From: Candidatus Aminicenantota bacterium
GTDB taxonomy: Bacteria; Acidobacteriota; Aminicenantia; Aminicenantales; Aminicenantaceae
Length of the DNA: 9,677 nucleotides
Assembly: GCA_030620655.1 (NCBI GenBank)
Contig: JAUXEH010000096.1
Coordinates: 1 to 9,677, forward strand
Direction: 5' to 3'
A program made the position numbers and the translations under genes. The notes under the pieces were generated by a model. The model was not told the origin of the DNA. It did not search any database and was given only the letters and a program-made list of their open reading frames with translations. Shown here piece after piece: positions 1-6,492 of the stretch (position 1 is its first letter; the number at the start of each line of letters is the position of its first letter).

Positions 1-322
1 CCTTCGCGATCTCCTTGAGGGGTTCGGCTGCCGGGGCGCGCGCCATCAGCATCTCGACGTTGAGCCTGCGCGCCCGGAGCACGCGTTCCGATGCGGTCTG
101 GATCTCCATGCGCTCCTGGACCTTGTTGTTGCAGGACGTGATGACATCGGTTTTCCCTTTGTGGGTCACCTCCACCACGCACAAGCGGCAGGCCGCGTAG
201 GGCTCCAGCACCGGGTGGTAGCAGAGGCTGGGGATCTTGATGTCCAGCTGTTGTGCGGCCTGCAGGATGGTGGTGCCTTCTTCGACCTCCAGCTTCTTTC
301 CATCTATGATGATGTTCACCAT
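1..322 (-). CDS. NuoG/HydA-type [2Fe-2S] subunit, N-terminal part (cut by the window edge)
   Basis: About 107 N-terminal residues are visible; the rest lies beyond the left edge. It begins with a plant-type ferredoxin fold (VNIIIDGK, then an EEGTTILQAA stretch). The [2Fe-2S] ligands are CYHP, ACRLC and TSC, in the spacing typical of the N-terminus of NuoG, of the large subunit of trimeric [FeFe]-hydrogenases (HydA/HndD) and of NAD-linked formate dehydrogenase alpha subunits. It follows hndC by about 10 bases, where HndD would be expected, so the catalytic hydrogenase subunit is the leading reading. A NuoG-like or short stand-alone [2Fe-2S] protein cannot be excluded because no H-cluster or later Fe-S motif is in view. 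Two adjacent ATGs exist (325 and 322). The GGAGG at 330-334 is 4 bases from the first and 7 from the second, so 322 is preferred. Confidence 0.85.
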   Translation of the reverse strand, partial: MVNIIIDGKKLEVEEGTTILQAAQQLDIKIPSLCYHPVLEPYAACRLCVVEVTHKGKTDVITSCNNKVQERMEIQTASERVLRARRLNVEMLMARAPAAEPLKEIAK

Positions 323-329
323 CATTGTA

Positions 330-334
330 CCTCC
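330..334 (-). promoter_or_regulatory. Shine-Dalgarno site choosing between tandem ATGs
   Basis: GGAGG on the minus strand, just before the TAA of hndC (335-337). Spacing is 4 bases to the ATG at 325 and 7 bases to the ATG at 322, which favours the second ATG as the start of the NuoG/HydA-type subunit. Confidence 0.6.
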
Positions 335-2167
335 TTAGTCGATCTTCACGGCGCCGAAGTTGCACACATCGTAACAGACGCCGCATTTGATGCACTTATC
401 TTGGATGACTTTATGTGCTTTACCTTTTTCCCCTTCGATGGCGTCGGACGCGCAGTTGCGCCGGCACATATCGCAGCCCTTGCCCACGTTGACACAGGTC
501 TCCGCGTCGATGGTGTAGACGTTCAAATCCCGGCAGACATGGGCGGGACATTTCTTGTCTTTGATATGGGCTTCGTATTCATCCCGGAAATACTTAAGCG
601 TGGTGAGGACCGGGTTGGGAGCCGTGTTTCCCAGCCCGCACATGGCCGAATCCTTGATGGACAGGGCCAGTTCCTGAAGCAGGACCAGGTCCTCCTCCGT
701 GCCCTTGCCTTCCGTGATCTTGGTCAGGATGTTGAGCATCTCCTTGGTGCCTTCCCGGCAGGGCGTGCACTTCCCGCAGGATTCGTCCTGGGTGAAGGCC
801 AGGAAGTACTTGGCCACGTCCACCATGCAGGTGTCCTCGTCCATGACCACCATGCCGCCCGATCCCATCATGGAGCCCGCTTCTCTGAGGCTTTCGTAGT
901 CGATGGGAAGGTCCATCTTTTCCTTGGGGATGCAGCCGCCGGAGGGTCCGCCCGTCTGCACGGCCTTGAATTCCTTGCCGCCGGGAATGCCCCCGCCGAT
1001 GTCGTAGATGATCTCCTTCAAGGTGATCCCCATGGGCACCTCCACCAGGCCGGTGTTGTTGATCTTCCCGACCAGGGAGAACACCTTGGTGCCCTTGCTG
1101 GTCTCGGTCCCGATGGAGTGAAACCAGTCGGCGCCTCGGTTTATGATGATAGGGACATTGGCCCAGGTTTCCACGTTGTTGATGCAGGTGGGCTGGCCCC
1201 AGAGGCCTTTCTCGGCCGGATAAGGGGGCCGCGGCCGGGGCTCACCCAGGCGGCCTTCGATGGACGCCAGCAGTGCGGTTTCTTCACCGCACACGAACGC
1301 GCCGGCGCCCCGGATCACCTTGATGTCGAAGTCGAAGCCCGAGCCCAGGATGTCTTCGCCCAGCAGCCCGTAATCCCGGGCCGCTTCCAGGGCGATGTTC
1401 AGGCGCTTAAGAGCCAGGGGGTATTCGTTGCGCACGTATGCGAATCCCTGCTGGGCCCCGATGGCCTTGGCGCCGATCACCATGCCCTCGATGACGGAAT
1501 GCGGGTCGGCCTCCAGGATGCTGCGGTCCATAAACGCCCCCGGGTCACCCTCGTCGCCGTTGCACACGAGATATTTGATCCCTCCGTTGGTGGTGGAAGC
1601 GCGGCGCACGAATTCCCATTTCAATCCCGTGGGGAATCCGGCGCCTCCCCGGCCCCTGAGGCCGGCTTTCTTGACTTCCTCGATGATGCCTTCCGGCGTC
1701 ATCTCGGTGAGCGCCTTGGCCATACCCTTATAGCCGTCGCGGGCGATGTACTCATCGATCTTTTCCGGATCGATCAGGCCCCGGTTGCGCAGTGCGATCA
1801 GGACCTGACCCTTGAAAAAGGCGATGTCGCTCAACACAGGAACCGGGGTTTTTTCCTCGGGCGGGATGTACATGAGTTTCTCCACCGGCCGCCCTTTGAG
1901 GAAGTGCTCCTCCACGAGATGGGGGATGTCCTTGAGGGTCAGCTGCTGGTAAAAGACCTTGCCCGGTTCAACCACCAGCAGCGGGCCCCGCTCGCAGAAC
2001 CCGTTGCATCCTGTGGTGACGACCAGGACCTCGTCTTCCAGCCCCTGTTTCTTGATTTCTTCCTCCAGGGCGTCCTTGATCTCGAAGGAGTGGTTGGACA
2101 CACAGGCCGTCCCCGCACACACCATGAGATGGATCCTGTATGTCTTCTCGCTGGTTTGTTCTTCCAT
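335..2167 (-). CDS. hndC: NuoF/HndC/HydB-type NAD(P)H- and FMN-binding subunit of a bifurcating hydrogenase
   Basis: Soluble flavoprotein subunit that exchanges electrons between NAD(P)(H), FMN and Fe-S clusters. Numbering is from the upstream ATG at 2173 (612 residues). A thioredoxin-like [2Fe-2S] domain has C19, C24, C56 and C60. The NuoF core has the nucleotide/FMN glycine loop GLRGRGGAGFPTGLKW (171-186) and GAGAFVCGEETALL (289-302). The N3-type [4Fe-4S] ligands are C466, C469, C472 and C512. A C-terminal two-cluster ferredoxin domain is present: the last cluster is regular (C594, C597, C600, C604), while the one before it is spaced C560-x6-C567-x2-C570-x3-C574. This architecture matches HndC and HydB rather than complex I NuoF, which lacks the C-terminal ferredoxin. 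AAGGAG at 2175-2180 lies 1 base from the ATG at 2173 but 7 from the ATG at 2167, so I start the gene at 2167 (610 residues). It sits between hndB and the NuoG/HydA-type gene. Confidence 0.95.
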   Translation of the reverse strand: MEEQTSEKTYRIHLMVCAGTACVSNHSFEIKDALEEEIKKQGLEDEVLVVTTGCNGFCERGPLLVVEPGKVFYQQLTLKDIPHLVEEHFLKGRPVEKLMYIPPEEKTPVPVLSDIAFFKGQVLIALRNRGLIDPEKIDEYIARDGYKGMAKALTEMTPEGIIEEVKKAGLRGRGGAGFPTGLKWEFVRRASTTNGGIKYLVCNGDEGDPGAFMDRSILEADPHSVIEGMVIGAKAIGAQQGFAYVRNEYPLALKRLNIALEAARDYGLLGEDILGSGFDFDIKVIRGAGAFVCGEETALLASIEGRLGEPRPRPPYPAEKGLWGQPTCINNVETWANVPIIINRGADWFHSIGTETSKGTKVFSLVGKINNTGLVEVPMGITLKEIIYDIGGGIPGGKEFKAVQTGGPSGGCIPKEKMDLPIDYESLREAGSMMGSGGMVVMDEDTCMVDVAKYFLAFTQDESCGKCTPCREGTKEMLNILTKITEGKGTEEDLVLLQELALSIKDSAMCGLGNTAPNPVLTTLKYFRDEYEAHIKDKKCPAHVCRDLNVYTIDAETCVNVGKGCDMCRRNCASDAIEGEKGKAHKVIQDKCIKCGVCYDVCNFGAVKID

Positions 2168-2174
2168 GGTCATG

Positions 2175-2180
2175 CTCCTT
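2175..2180 (-). promoter_or_regulatory. Shine-Dalgarno site that sets the hndC start
   Basis: AAGGAG overlaps the hndB stop codon (TAA, 2179-2181). Its distance to the ATG at 2173 is a single base, too short for normal initiation, and to the ATG at 2167 is 7 bases, which is optimal. It therefore supports the in-frame downstream start and suggests reinitiation after hndB. Confidence 0.6.
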
Positions 2181-2571
2181 ATGATACGTCTGTTTTCTCG
2201 CTGCCGATGCCCAGGGCGTAGTCCTGGACCATCTGTCCGTTGAGAACGTGTTTATCGAAGATGTCTTTGGCTTTTTCAGGAGTCAGATCGATGTATTTGA
2301 CAGGGGCGTGTCCCTGGAGCTCCACGGTGATCATGGGCTCCTTGCTGCACAGGCCGGCGCAGCCTGAGTTGGTGAGGAGTACGTCCCGGATGTCCCCATT
2401 TTCGATCTCGGTCAGGAAGGTGTTCATGATGGCCCGGGCCCCGGCGGCGATCCCGCAGGTCCCCATGTGCACAGTCACTTTGGCGCGATAGTCGCCGTCC
2501 TCGCGGAGGGCGGTCGTCCGCCGTGCCTTTTCTCTCAGTTTTTTTAAGTCTTCCAGGGTTAGTTTTGGCAT
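2179..2571 (-). CDS. hndB: HndB-like thioredoxin-fold (2Fe-2S) ferredoxin domain protein
   Basis: A 130-residue soluble protein resembling HndB, the small subunit of NADP-reducing hydrogenases, and related to the N-terminal thioredoxin-like ferredoxin domain of NuoF/HydB. A charged N-terminal helix (LTLEDLKKLREKARR) precedes the core strand VTVHMGTCGIAAGAR. The cysteines are C39, C71 and C75 (SGCAGLC). Only three of the four cysteines of a classical thioredoxin-like [2Fe-2S] ferredoxin are present, because the first pair is reduced to C39. It may therefore be structural, or bind a cluster with a non-cysteine ligand. It starts 11 bases after hndA behind a strong GAGGAGG site and precedes hndC, the order known for hndABCD. 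The likely role is docking or electron transfer within the hydrogenase complex. The family call is good; cluster binding is uncertain. Confidence 0.85.
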   Translation of the reverse strand: MPKLTLEDLKKLREKARRTTALREDGDYRAKVTVHMGTCGIAAGARAIMNTFLTEIENGDIRDVLLTNSGCAGLCSKEPMITVELQGHAPVKYIDLTPEKAKDIFDKHVLNGQMVQDYALGIGSEKTDVS

Positions 2572-2582
2572 AGTTCACCTCC

Positions 2583-3038
2583 TCATTTCTGGTATTTTTT
2601 CAAAATCCCGGGAATTTTCGTTTGCGTGAGTTTGCCGTGAAATTCATCGTCGACCATGATCACGGGGGCGAGGCCGCAGCACCCCACACAGCGGACCTCA
2701 TCCAGGCTGAAATTCCCGTCCGGGGTGTTTTCGCCGCTTGCGATAGAGAGCTCGCGCTCCAGCTTTTCCAGGATGAGCCGGGCGCCCCGGACATGACAGG
2801 CGGTCCCCACGCAGACACTGATGGGATGCTTGCCTTTGGGCTTCATGCTGAACGCGTTGAAAAACGTGGCTAGACTGAGAACCCGGCTGAGGGGGATGTT
2901 CATTTCCTTGGAGACGGTTTGAATTGCGTCTTTGGGGAGGTATCCGAATTCTGCTTGAATGTCCTGCAGGACAGAGATGATGGTGCTCTGATCGGCCTCG
3001 TATTTTCCCAGGATTTCCGTCAATCTTGCTTCGTTCAT
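2583..3038 (-). CDS. hndA: NuoE/HndA/HydC-type [2Fe-2S] subunit
   Basis: At 151 residues this has the usual length of the 24-kDa-type NuoE/HydC subunit. An N-terminal helical domain with a YLPKDAI segment is followed by the typical SRVLSLATFFNAF stretch, then a thioredoxin-like domain with [2Fe-2S] ligands C76-x4-C81 (CVGTAC) and C117-x3-C121 (CVGCC). An extra cysteine, C120, lies inside the second pair. The protein passes electrons to or from the NuoF-type subunit of the bifurcating hydrogenase. The ATG overlaps the stop of the preceding GHKL ATPase gene (ATGA, 3035-3038), and AAGGAGG lies upstream, inside that gene's end. This coupling ties the sensory block to the hydrogenase structural genes. 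Identification as the NuoE family is firm; the hnd naming rests on the neighbouring hndB and hndC. Confidence 0.95.
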   Translation of the reverse strand: MNEARLTEILGKYEADQSTIISVLQDIQAEFGYLPKDAIQTVSKEMNIPLSRVLSLATFFNAFSMKPKGKHPISVCVGTACHVRGARLILEKLERELSIASGENTPDGNFSLDEVRCVGCCGLAPVIMVDDEFHGKLTQTKIPGILKKYQK

Positions 3039-3583
3039 GTTGGCCTCCTTAGGTTGTCTAAACCTTCTTTGATGTGATCCCTGATAAAACAGATGATCTC
3101 AGGAGATGCGATGGATACTCCGTTGAGATGCGTTTTGATCTCCTTGGTATCCAATGAATAGTGCGCTTGATCGATATGATGAGAATAAAGGATATCCACA
3201 TCCGGGTGCCCCATGATGAGGGTAACCACGGTCTGCGCGATATCTCCCAGAGGTTTCATGTCTATGTGGCCGGCCTGGAAGGTGGCCGTGACCTGCGTGC
3301 CCTTCCCGGGCCGGGATTCGATGGAAAAATCTCCGTTGGCGGCCCTGGCGGCCGCTGCCAGCAGCGGCAGCCCCAGGCCGATGCTCCGGGTTTCCTTGGT
3401 GGAGAAGAAGGGATCCAGGGCCTTTTGTACGGTTTCTGCATCCATTCCCACCCCGTCGTCAACGATCTCCAGGGTGATCTGGTCTCTGGCGGCATCATCC
3501 CGGAGCCGGATCTCGATCCTGTTGGCTTTCGCCTTGATCGAGTTTTCCACGACGTCGAGGATGTGCAGCGATAGATCTTGCAT
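3035..3583 (-). CDS. Stand-alone GHKL (histidine kinase-like) ATPase, hydrogenase-operon type
   Basis: A 182-residue soluble protein made of one GHKL ATP-binding domain plus a tail of about 75 residues. The N-box is ILDVVENSIKAKA (E13, N14), the G1 box DDGVGMD (42-48), the F-box DPFFSTKE (57-64), the G2 box SIGLGL (67-72) and the G3 box PGKGT (92-96). There is no dimerisation/phosphoacceptor histidine domain, no receiver and no membrane segment, so it cannot be an ordinary sensor kinase. The tail (about 105-182) contains a conserved-looking DIAQTVVTLIMGHPDVD stretch that I do not recognise as a named domain. It could be an anti-sigma-type serine kinase or an ATP-driven switch. It starts 12 bases after the PHP gene and its stop overlaps the hndA start. 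The ATPase fold is firm; the target is unknown. Confidence 0.85.
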   Translation of the reverse strand: MQDLSLHILDVVENSIKAKANRIEIRLRDDAARDQITLEIVDDGVGMDAETVQKALDPFFSTKETRSIGLGLPLLAAAARAANGDFSIESRPGKGTQVTATFQAGHIDMKPLGDIAQTVVTLIMGHPDVDILYSHHIDQAHYSLDTKEIKTHLNGVSIASPEIICFIRDHIKEGLDNLRRPT

Positions 3584-3595
3584 GGTCCTTATTCT

Positions 3596-4327
3596 CTAGT
3601 GTGAGATCTTTCTCCCGTCTTCGCTCCGGAGAGCCTTTCGTATCTCCCGGGCGGTCCTGTCTTCCATATAAAAGGTTGTGTATCCGGTCCCGATATCTTC
3701 CACGGTGTGGGCATCCGAGGCGCGGGTGAGCGGGAGCTGCGGGTGGAATCTTTGCTCCGCCTCCTCGAAGGAGATGCGCGGTGAGATCTCCAGCGCGTCC
3801 AGCGGCAGATGCTCCGGGACGAATCCCAGCTGGCCCACCAGGCTGAATACTTCGCGATCGATGTGGGCGGCGATGGCCAGGCCGTCCAGGGCCTTGATGT
3901 GGCCGATGACCTCCTCGATGCTCAGTGTGGAGGCGCCTATGAGGAGCTTGGGATTGAAGTGCAGCACCTCACCCTCGGCGTTGACCACGACCTGCATGCC
4001 GAAAACCTCCTCGTCGTTTTCGCCGGGGAGGTTCGCATACACGATCTCCTGGAGGGCAAGGGCCGGTTCCAGGTCGTCGAACAGGGCCAGGACGTGGACC
4101 TCCTCCTGGGACGTGACCTCCATCCCGGGCAAAACACGTATGGCATACTGGTCTGCCGCCTGCATCAGGGCCGGCACGTTCTCGGCGGAATTGTGGTCGC
4201 AGATGCCCAGGATGTCGATCTCCCGGTGCTTGGCCTGCCGGGCGATGGCCTGCGGGGACATGTCCAGATCCGTGCATGGCGACAAACACGTGTGGATATG
4301 GAGGTCCGCCTTGAAGTTCCGCAGCAT
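3596..4327 (-). CDS. PHP-domain metal-dependent phosphoesterase
   Basis: A 243-residue cytoplasmic PHP-family hydrolase. The metal ligands expected for the family are all visible: DLHIHT (D8, H10, H12), CDHN (D44, H45), GMEVT (E70), EVHVL (H78), AAHID (H155) and SDAH (D205, H207). A complete set suggests an active trinuclear metal site and phosphoester hydrolysis. The substrate cannot be read from sequence; relatives include histidinol-phosphate phosphatases, nucleotide phosphatases and polymerase-associated domains. An insertion around 100-125 (PGENDEEVFG and following) separates the early motifs from H155. The gene follows the second DRTGG gene by 10 bases, with AAAGGA at a good distance from the ATG, and precedes a GHKL ATPase. 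That neighbourhood suggests, as inference, that it removes a phosphate placed by the ATPases, or hydrolyses a signalling nucleotide. Confidence 0.9.
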   Translation of the reverse strand: MLRNFKADLHIHTCLSPCTDLDMSPQAIARQAKHREIDILGICDHNSAENVPALMQAADQYAIRVLPGMEVTSQEEVHVLALFDDLEPALALQEIVYANLPGENDEEVFGMQVVVNAEGEVLHFNPKLLIGASTLSIEEVIGHIKALDGLAIAAHIDREVFSLVGQLGFVPEHLPLDALEISPRISFEEAEQRFHPQLPLTRASDAHTVEDIGTGYTTFYMEDRTAREIRKALRSEDGRKISH

Positions 4328-4337
4328 GTGCTTTCCT

Positions 4338-4679
4338 TTATCCTCCCGGGTTCAATGCCCGATAGAGCCTCCCTGAGATCACGAATGCGCTGTCCGGGGT
4401 CTGAAACACGGTGATGCCCTCGTCGTTCGCTTTCCGGAGCGTCTCCTCCTCCGGCTCGCGGTTGTTGACGATGATGACCCCCGCGAGGTCCTTGAGTTTG
4501 GCCACGGCGGCGATGTTCTGGTGGGTCTGCAGCGTGATCCAGAGCTGGTCTTCCTTGCTGTTGGCAATGACATCACTCAGCAGGTCGCTGGTGTAAGCCC
4601 CGCTCACGTCGCCTTCCAGGCTCGCATCGGCCGTCAGGAGCCGCAGTCCCAGTTGTTCTTTGATGGCGTTGAGTTTCAT
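4338..4679 (-). CDS. DRTGG-domain protein, second copy
   Basis: A 113-residue stand-alone DRTGG-type domain. The key stretch is GAYTSDLLSDVIAN (27-40), followed by an alternating beta/alpha pattern (LWITLQTHQNIAAVAKLKD, then AGVIIVNNREPEEE) and a final strand with ITVFQTPDSAF. The DRTGG domain is known next to CBS domains, in HPr kinase-like proteins and in phosphotransacetylase N-termini, and is thought to bind a ligand or partner; no enzymatic residues are evident. No cysteines are present, unlike the first copy at 6492-6857. Its ATG overlaps the stop of the hydrogenase-like gene (ATGA, 4676-4679), so it is translationally coupled to it. It is a likely partner or regulatory ligand-binding subunit of that sensor. 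The domain call is good; the function is unknown. Confidence 0.8.
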   Translation of the reverse strand: MKLNAIKEQLGLRLLTADASLEGDVSGAYTSDLLSDVIANSKEDQLWITLQTHQNIAAVAKLKDLAGVIIVNNREPEEETLRKANDEGITVFQTPDSAFVISGRLYRALNPGG

Positions 4680-6049
4680 GATTTCCCTTTTTTGGTTTCG
4701 TTTTCCGAATCCGGGGGCTGGACGCTGCTCATGGCAATGGATTTTTCCAGCATGGAAGAAAATTCCTTGGAGAGCTTCTTGAACTTCTGGGGCATGTTGA
4801 AGATGCAGTCCGTGATCACGGAGTCCCCCTTGATGACGTCCTCGGCAAAGGCCATGCAGGTGGGAGAGCCGCAGGCCCCGCAGTCGATCTTGGGGAGCTG
4901 CTGATAGACGTTCTCCTTTTCCTTGCGTTTGCGGATGGCTTCGCCCAGGTCATCGGAGAGCGGCTTGAGCGGCCGGGGTTCCAGTTTCCCCTTTATGGAG
5001 TAATAATCCTCTTGGTACTTTTTCCTCACCTCCCGGATGTCCGGACAGGCTTTGATCTGCTCGAACTCCAGGGTCTCGATCAGCTTGAGGACATTGTTGA
5101 ACGAGATGTACAGGTTTTCCACGGTCAAGGATCCACCCACGCAGCCCTGATGGCAGGAATAGGCCTCGATGAATTCGATGTTGCGCAGCTTCCCCTTTTC
5201 GATGTCGTCGAACACCTTGATGATCTCCTGGATGCCGGAAACAGCCAGGGAGTCCTTGATCCGCAGCGTGCGGCAGATCCCACCGGACATGGCCCACCCC
5301 ATGCCCAGGATGCAGATGTTCTTCAGGTCCTTATCGTAGCCGTCTTTTTCCACCCCTTCCAGGGCCGAGAGCAGCGGGCCGTAGATATCGGAGATGGATA
5401 TGGCGCCGTCCAGGGAGGAGCGCCCCTTTTCCGCCGGCTGGCGGATGGAGATCATCTTGGCAGGGCAGGGGGTCAGGTAGAAGATGCCGATCTCCTTTTC
5501 CTTGAGGCCGAGCCGCTTGGCCTTTTTCTTCTTGAGCGCCCGGGCCGCCAGCTCCCTGGGTGTGTCGATGGGGAGGACCTGGTCGATGAGGGAGGGGTAC
5601 TTGACCTGGATCAGCCGGACGACCGTGGGACAGCCGTTCGAGATCACGGGCTTGGGGCCGCGGTAATCGCGGAGGTATTCCTGGATCGCGAAGCTGACCT
5701 CCCCGCAGGTGAGCGACAGGTCAAAGGCGTCGTCGAAGCCGAGGTGCTTGAGGCCTGCCACGATCTTCTGGGGCAGGATCTCCTTGCCGAACTGGGCGTG
5801 CAGCCCGGGGGAAGGGAGCGCCACGGTGTGGCGGAACCGGGTTAGCTCACCGAAGGGATCGGTGAGGGCCACGATGGCCCCGTTGGGGCAGGCTGTGATG
5901 CACTCGCCGCAGTCCACACATTTTTCCTCCAGGATCATTGCCTTGCCGTGGCGTATGCGGATGGCTTCCGTGGGGCAGACGCGCATACATTTCATGCGGC
6001 CGTCACACTTTTCAGGATCGATCTTGAGGAAATGCAGATACGGGCTCAT
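4676..6049 (-). CDS. [FeFe]-hydrogenase-like (HydS-type) Fe-S protein, probable H2/redox sensor
   Basis: A 457-residue soluble protein. The N-terminal ferredoxin domain has a first motif C15-x5-C21-x3-C25 that lacks the usual second cysteine (R18), and a regular second motif (C44, C47, C50, C54). The hydrogenase H-cluster domain follows. P1 is SNGCP (C140 kept; G139 replaces the proton-transfer cysteine of TSCCP). P2 is LTPCPAK (C195, K198). P3 is EAYSCHQGCVGG (C299, C303). All four [4Fe-4S]H ligands remain, but catalytic residues beside the active site are changed, including two methionines of the standard enzyme (now T193 and Y297). A C-terminal Fe-S domain has C390, C393, C398 and C415, as in RnfB and acetyl-CoA synthase subunits. 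Sensory group C hydrogenases usually end in a PAS domain, and none is seen here. Both ends overlap neighbouring genes by ATGA. A sensor or slow enzyme is favoured over a main hydrogenase. Confidence 0.85.
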   Translation of the reverse strand: MSPYLHFLKIDPEKCDGRMKCMRVCPTEAIRIRHGKAMILEEKCVDCGECITACPNGAIVALTDPFGELTRFRHTVALPSPGLHAQFGKEILPQKIVAGLKHLGFDDAFDLSLTCGEVSFAIQEYLRDYRGPKPVISNGCPTVVRLIQVKYPSLIDQVLPIDTPRELAARALKKKKAKRLGLKEKEIGIFYLTPCPAKMISIRQPAEKGRSSLDGAISISDIYGPLLSALEGVEKDGYDKDLKNICILGMGWAMSGGICRTLRIKDSLAVSGIQEIIKVFDDIEKGKLRNIEFIEAYSCHQGCVGGSLTVENLYISFNNVLKLIETLEFEQIKACPDIREVRKKYQEDYYSIKGKLEPRPLKPLSDDLGEAIRKRKEKENVYQQLPKIDCGACGSPTCMAFAEDVIKGDSVITDCIFNMPQKFKKLSKEFSSMLEKSIAMSSVQPPDSENETKKGKS

Positions 6050-6492
6050 GTCTTGTCTGCCTGTTTCAGATGAAAGGTGATGATCAGCACGGTCCCTTTG
6101 CCGCGGATCGAGCCGATCCAGAAATTGTCCGCATTCCTGTTGATGTTGGGCAGCCCCAGCCCGGCTCCGAAGCCCATCTCGCGCATCGCGTCCGTGGCCG
6201 TGGAGAAGCCCTCCTGCATAGCCCTGTCGATGTCTTCGATCCCCGGTCCCTGGTCTTCGATGCGTATGGTCATCTCCTCCGGCGTCAGATTCAGGATCAG
6301 GTCGGCCTTCTGTGCGTACATCACGACATTCATCTCCGCTTCATAGCAGGCGATGGCCGCCCGCCGGATGATGGCGCGGTCGATGCCGACCTCCTGCAGG
6401 ATCTCCTTGATGGTAGTGGACACCCGGCCGGCGCGGCTGAAATCCCCGCCCTGGATCTGAAAATGTTGTGATAGTCCATTGTCGCAGAACAT
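6046..6492 (-). CDS. RsbW/RsbT-like anti-sigma-type GHKL ATPase (serine kinase family)
   Basis: A 148-residue single-domain GHKL ATPase of the anti-sigma regulatory factor type. The N-box is IACYEAEMNVV (E51, N55), the G1 box EDQGPGIED (79-87), the G2 box MGFGAGLGLPNI (106-117) and the G3 box RGKGT (130-134). The N-terminal segment (QGGDFSRAGRVST) is typical of the copy found beside [FeFe]-hydrogenase genes. There is no phosphoacceptor histidine and no membrane segment. RsbW-like proteins phosphorylate a serine on an antagonist and bind sigma factors; no antagonist or sigma factor is encoded here, so the partner may be the adjacent H-cluster or DRTGG protein. Its ATG shares one base with the preceding stop (TAATG, 6490-6494) and its stop overlaps the next ATG. 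The Shine-Dalgarno site is weak, which fits coupled translation. Confidence 0.85.
   Translation of the reverse strand: MFCDNGLSQHFQIQGGDFSRAGRVSTTIKEILQEVGIDRAIIRRAAIACYEAEMNVVMYAQKADLILNLTPEEMTIRIEDQGPGIEDIDRAMQEGFSTATDAMREMGFGAGLGLPNINRNADNFWIGSIRGKGTVLIITFHLKQADKT

Noticed and set aside
161..2221. A 686-codon open frame on the plus strand, opposite hndC and hndB
   Set aside because: It lies antisense to clear Fe-S/flavin genes with complete motifs, has no recognisable domain, and is rich in His, Gly, Asp and Val as expected from the complement of a G+C-biased gene. It is a shadow of strong codon bias.
5012..5845. A 277-codon plus-strand open frame opposite the hydrogenase-like gene
   Set aside because: No motif, no good ribosome-binding site, and the opposite strand encodes a protein with all H-cluster ligands.
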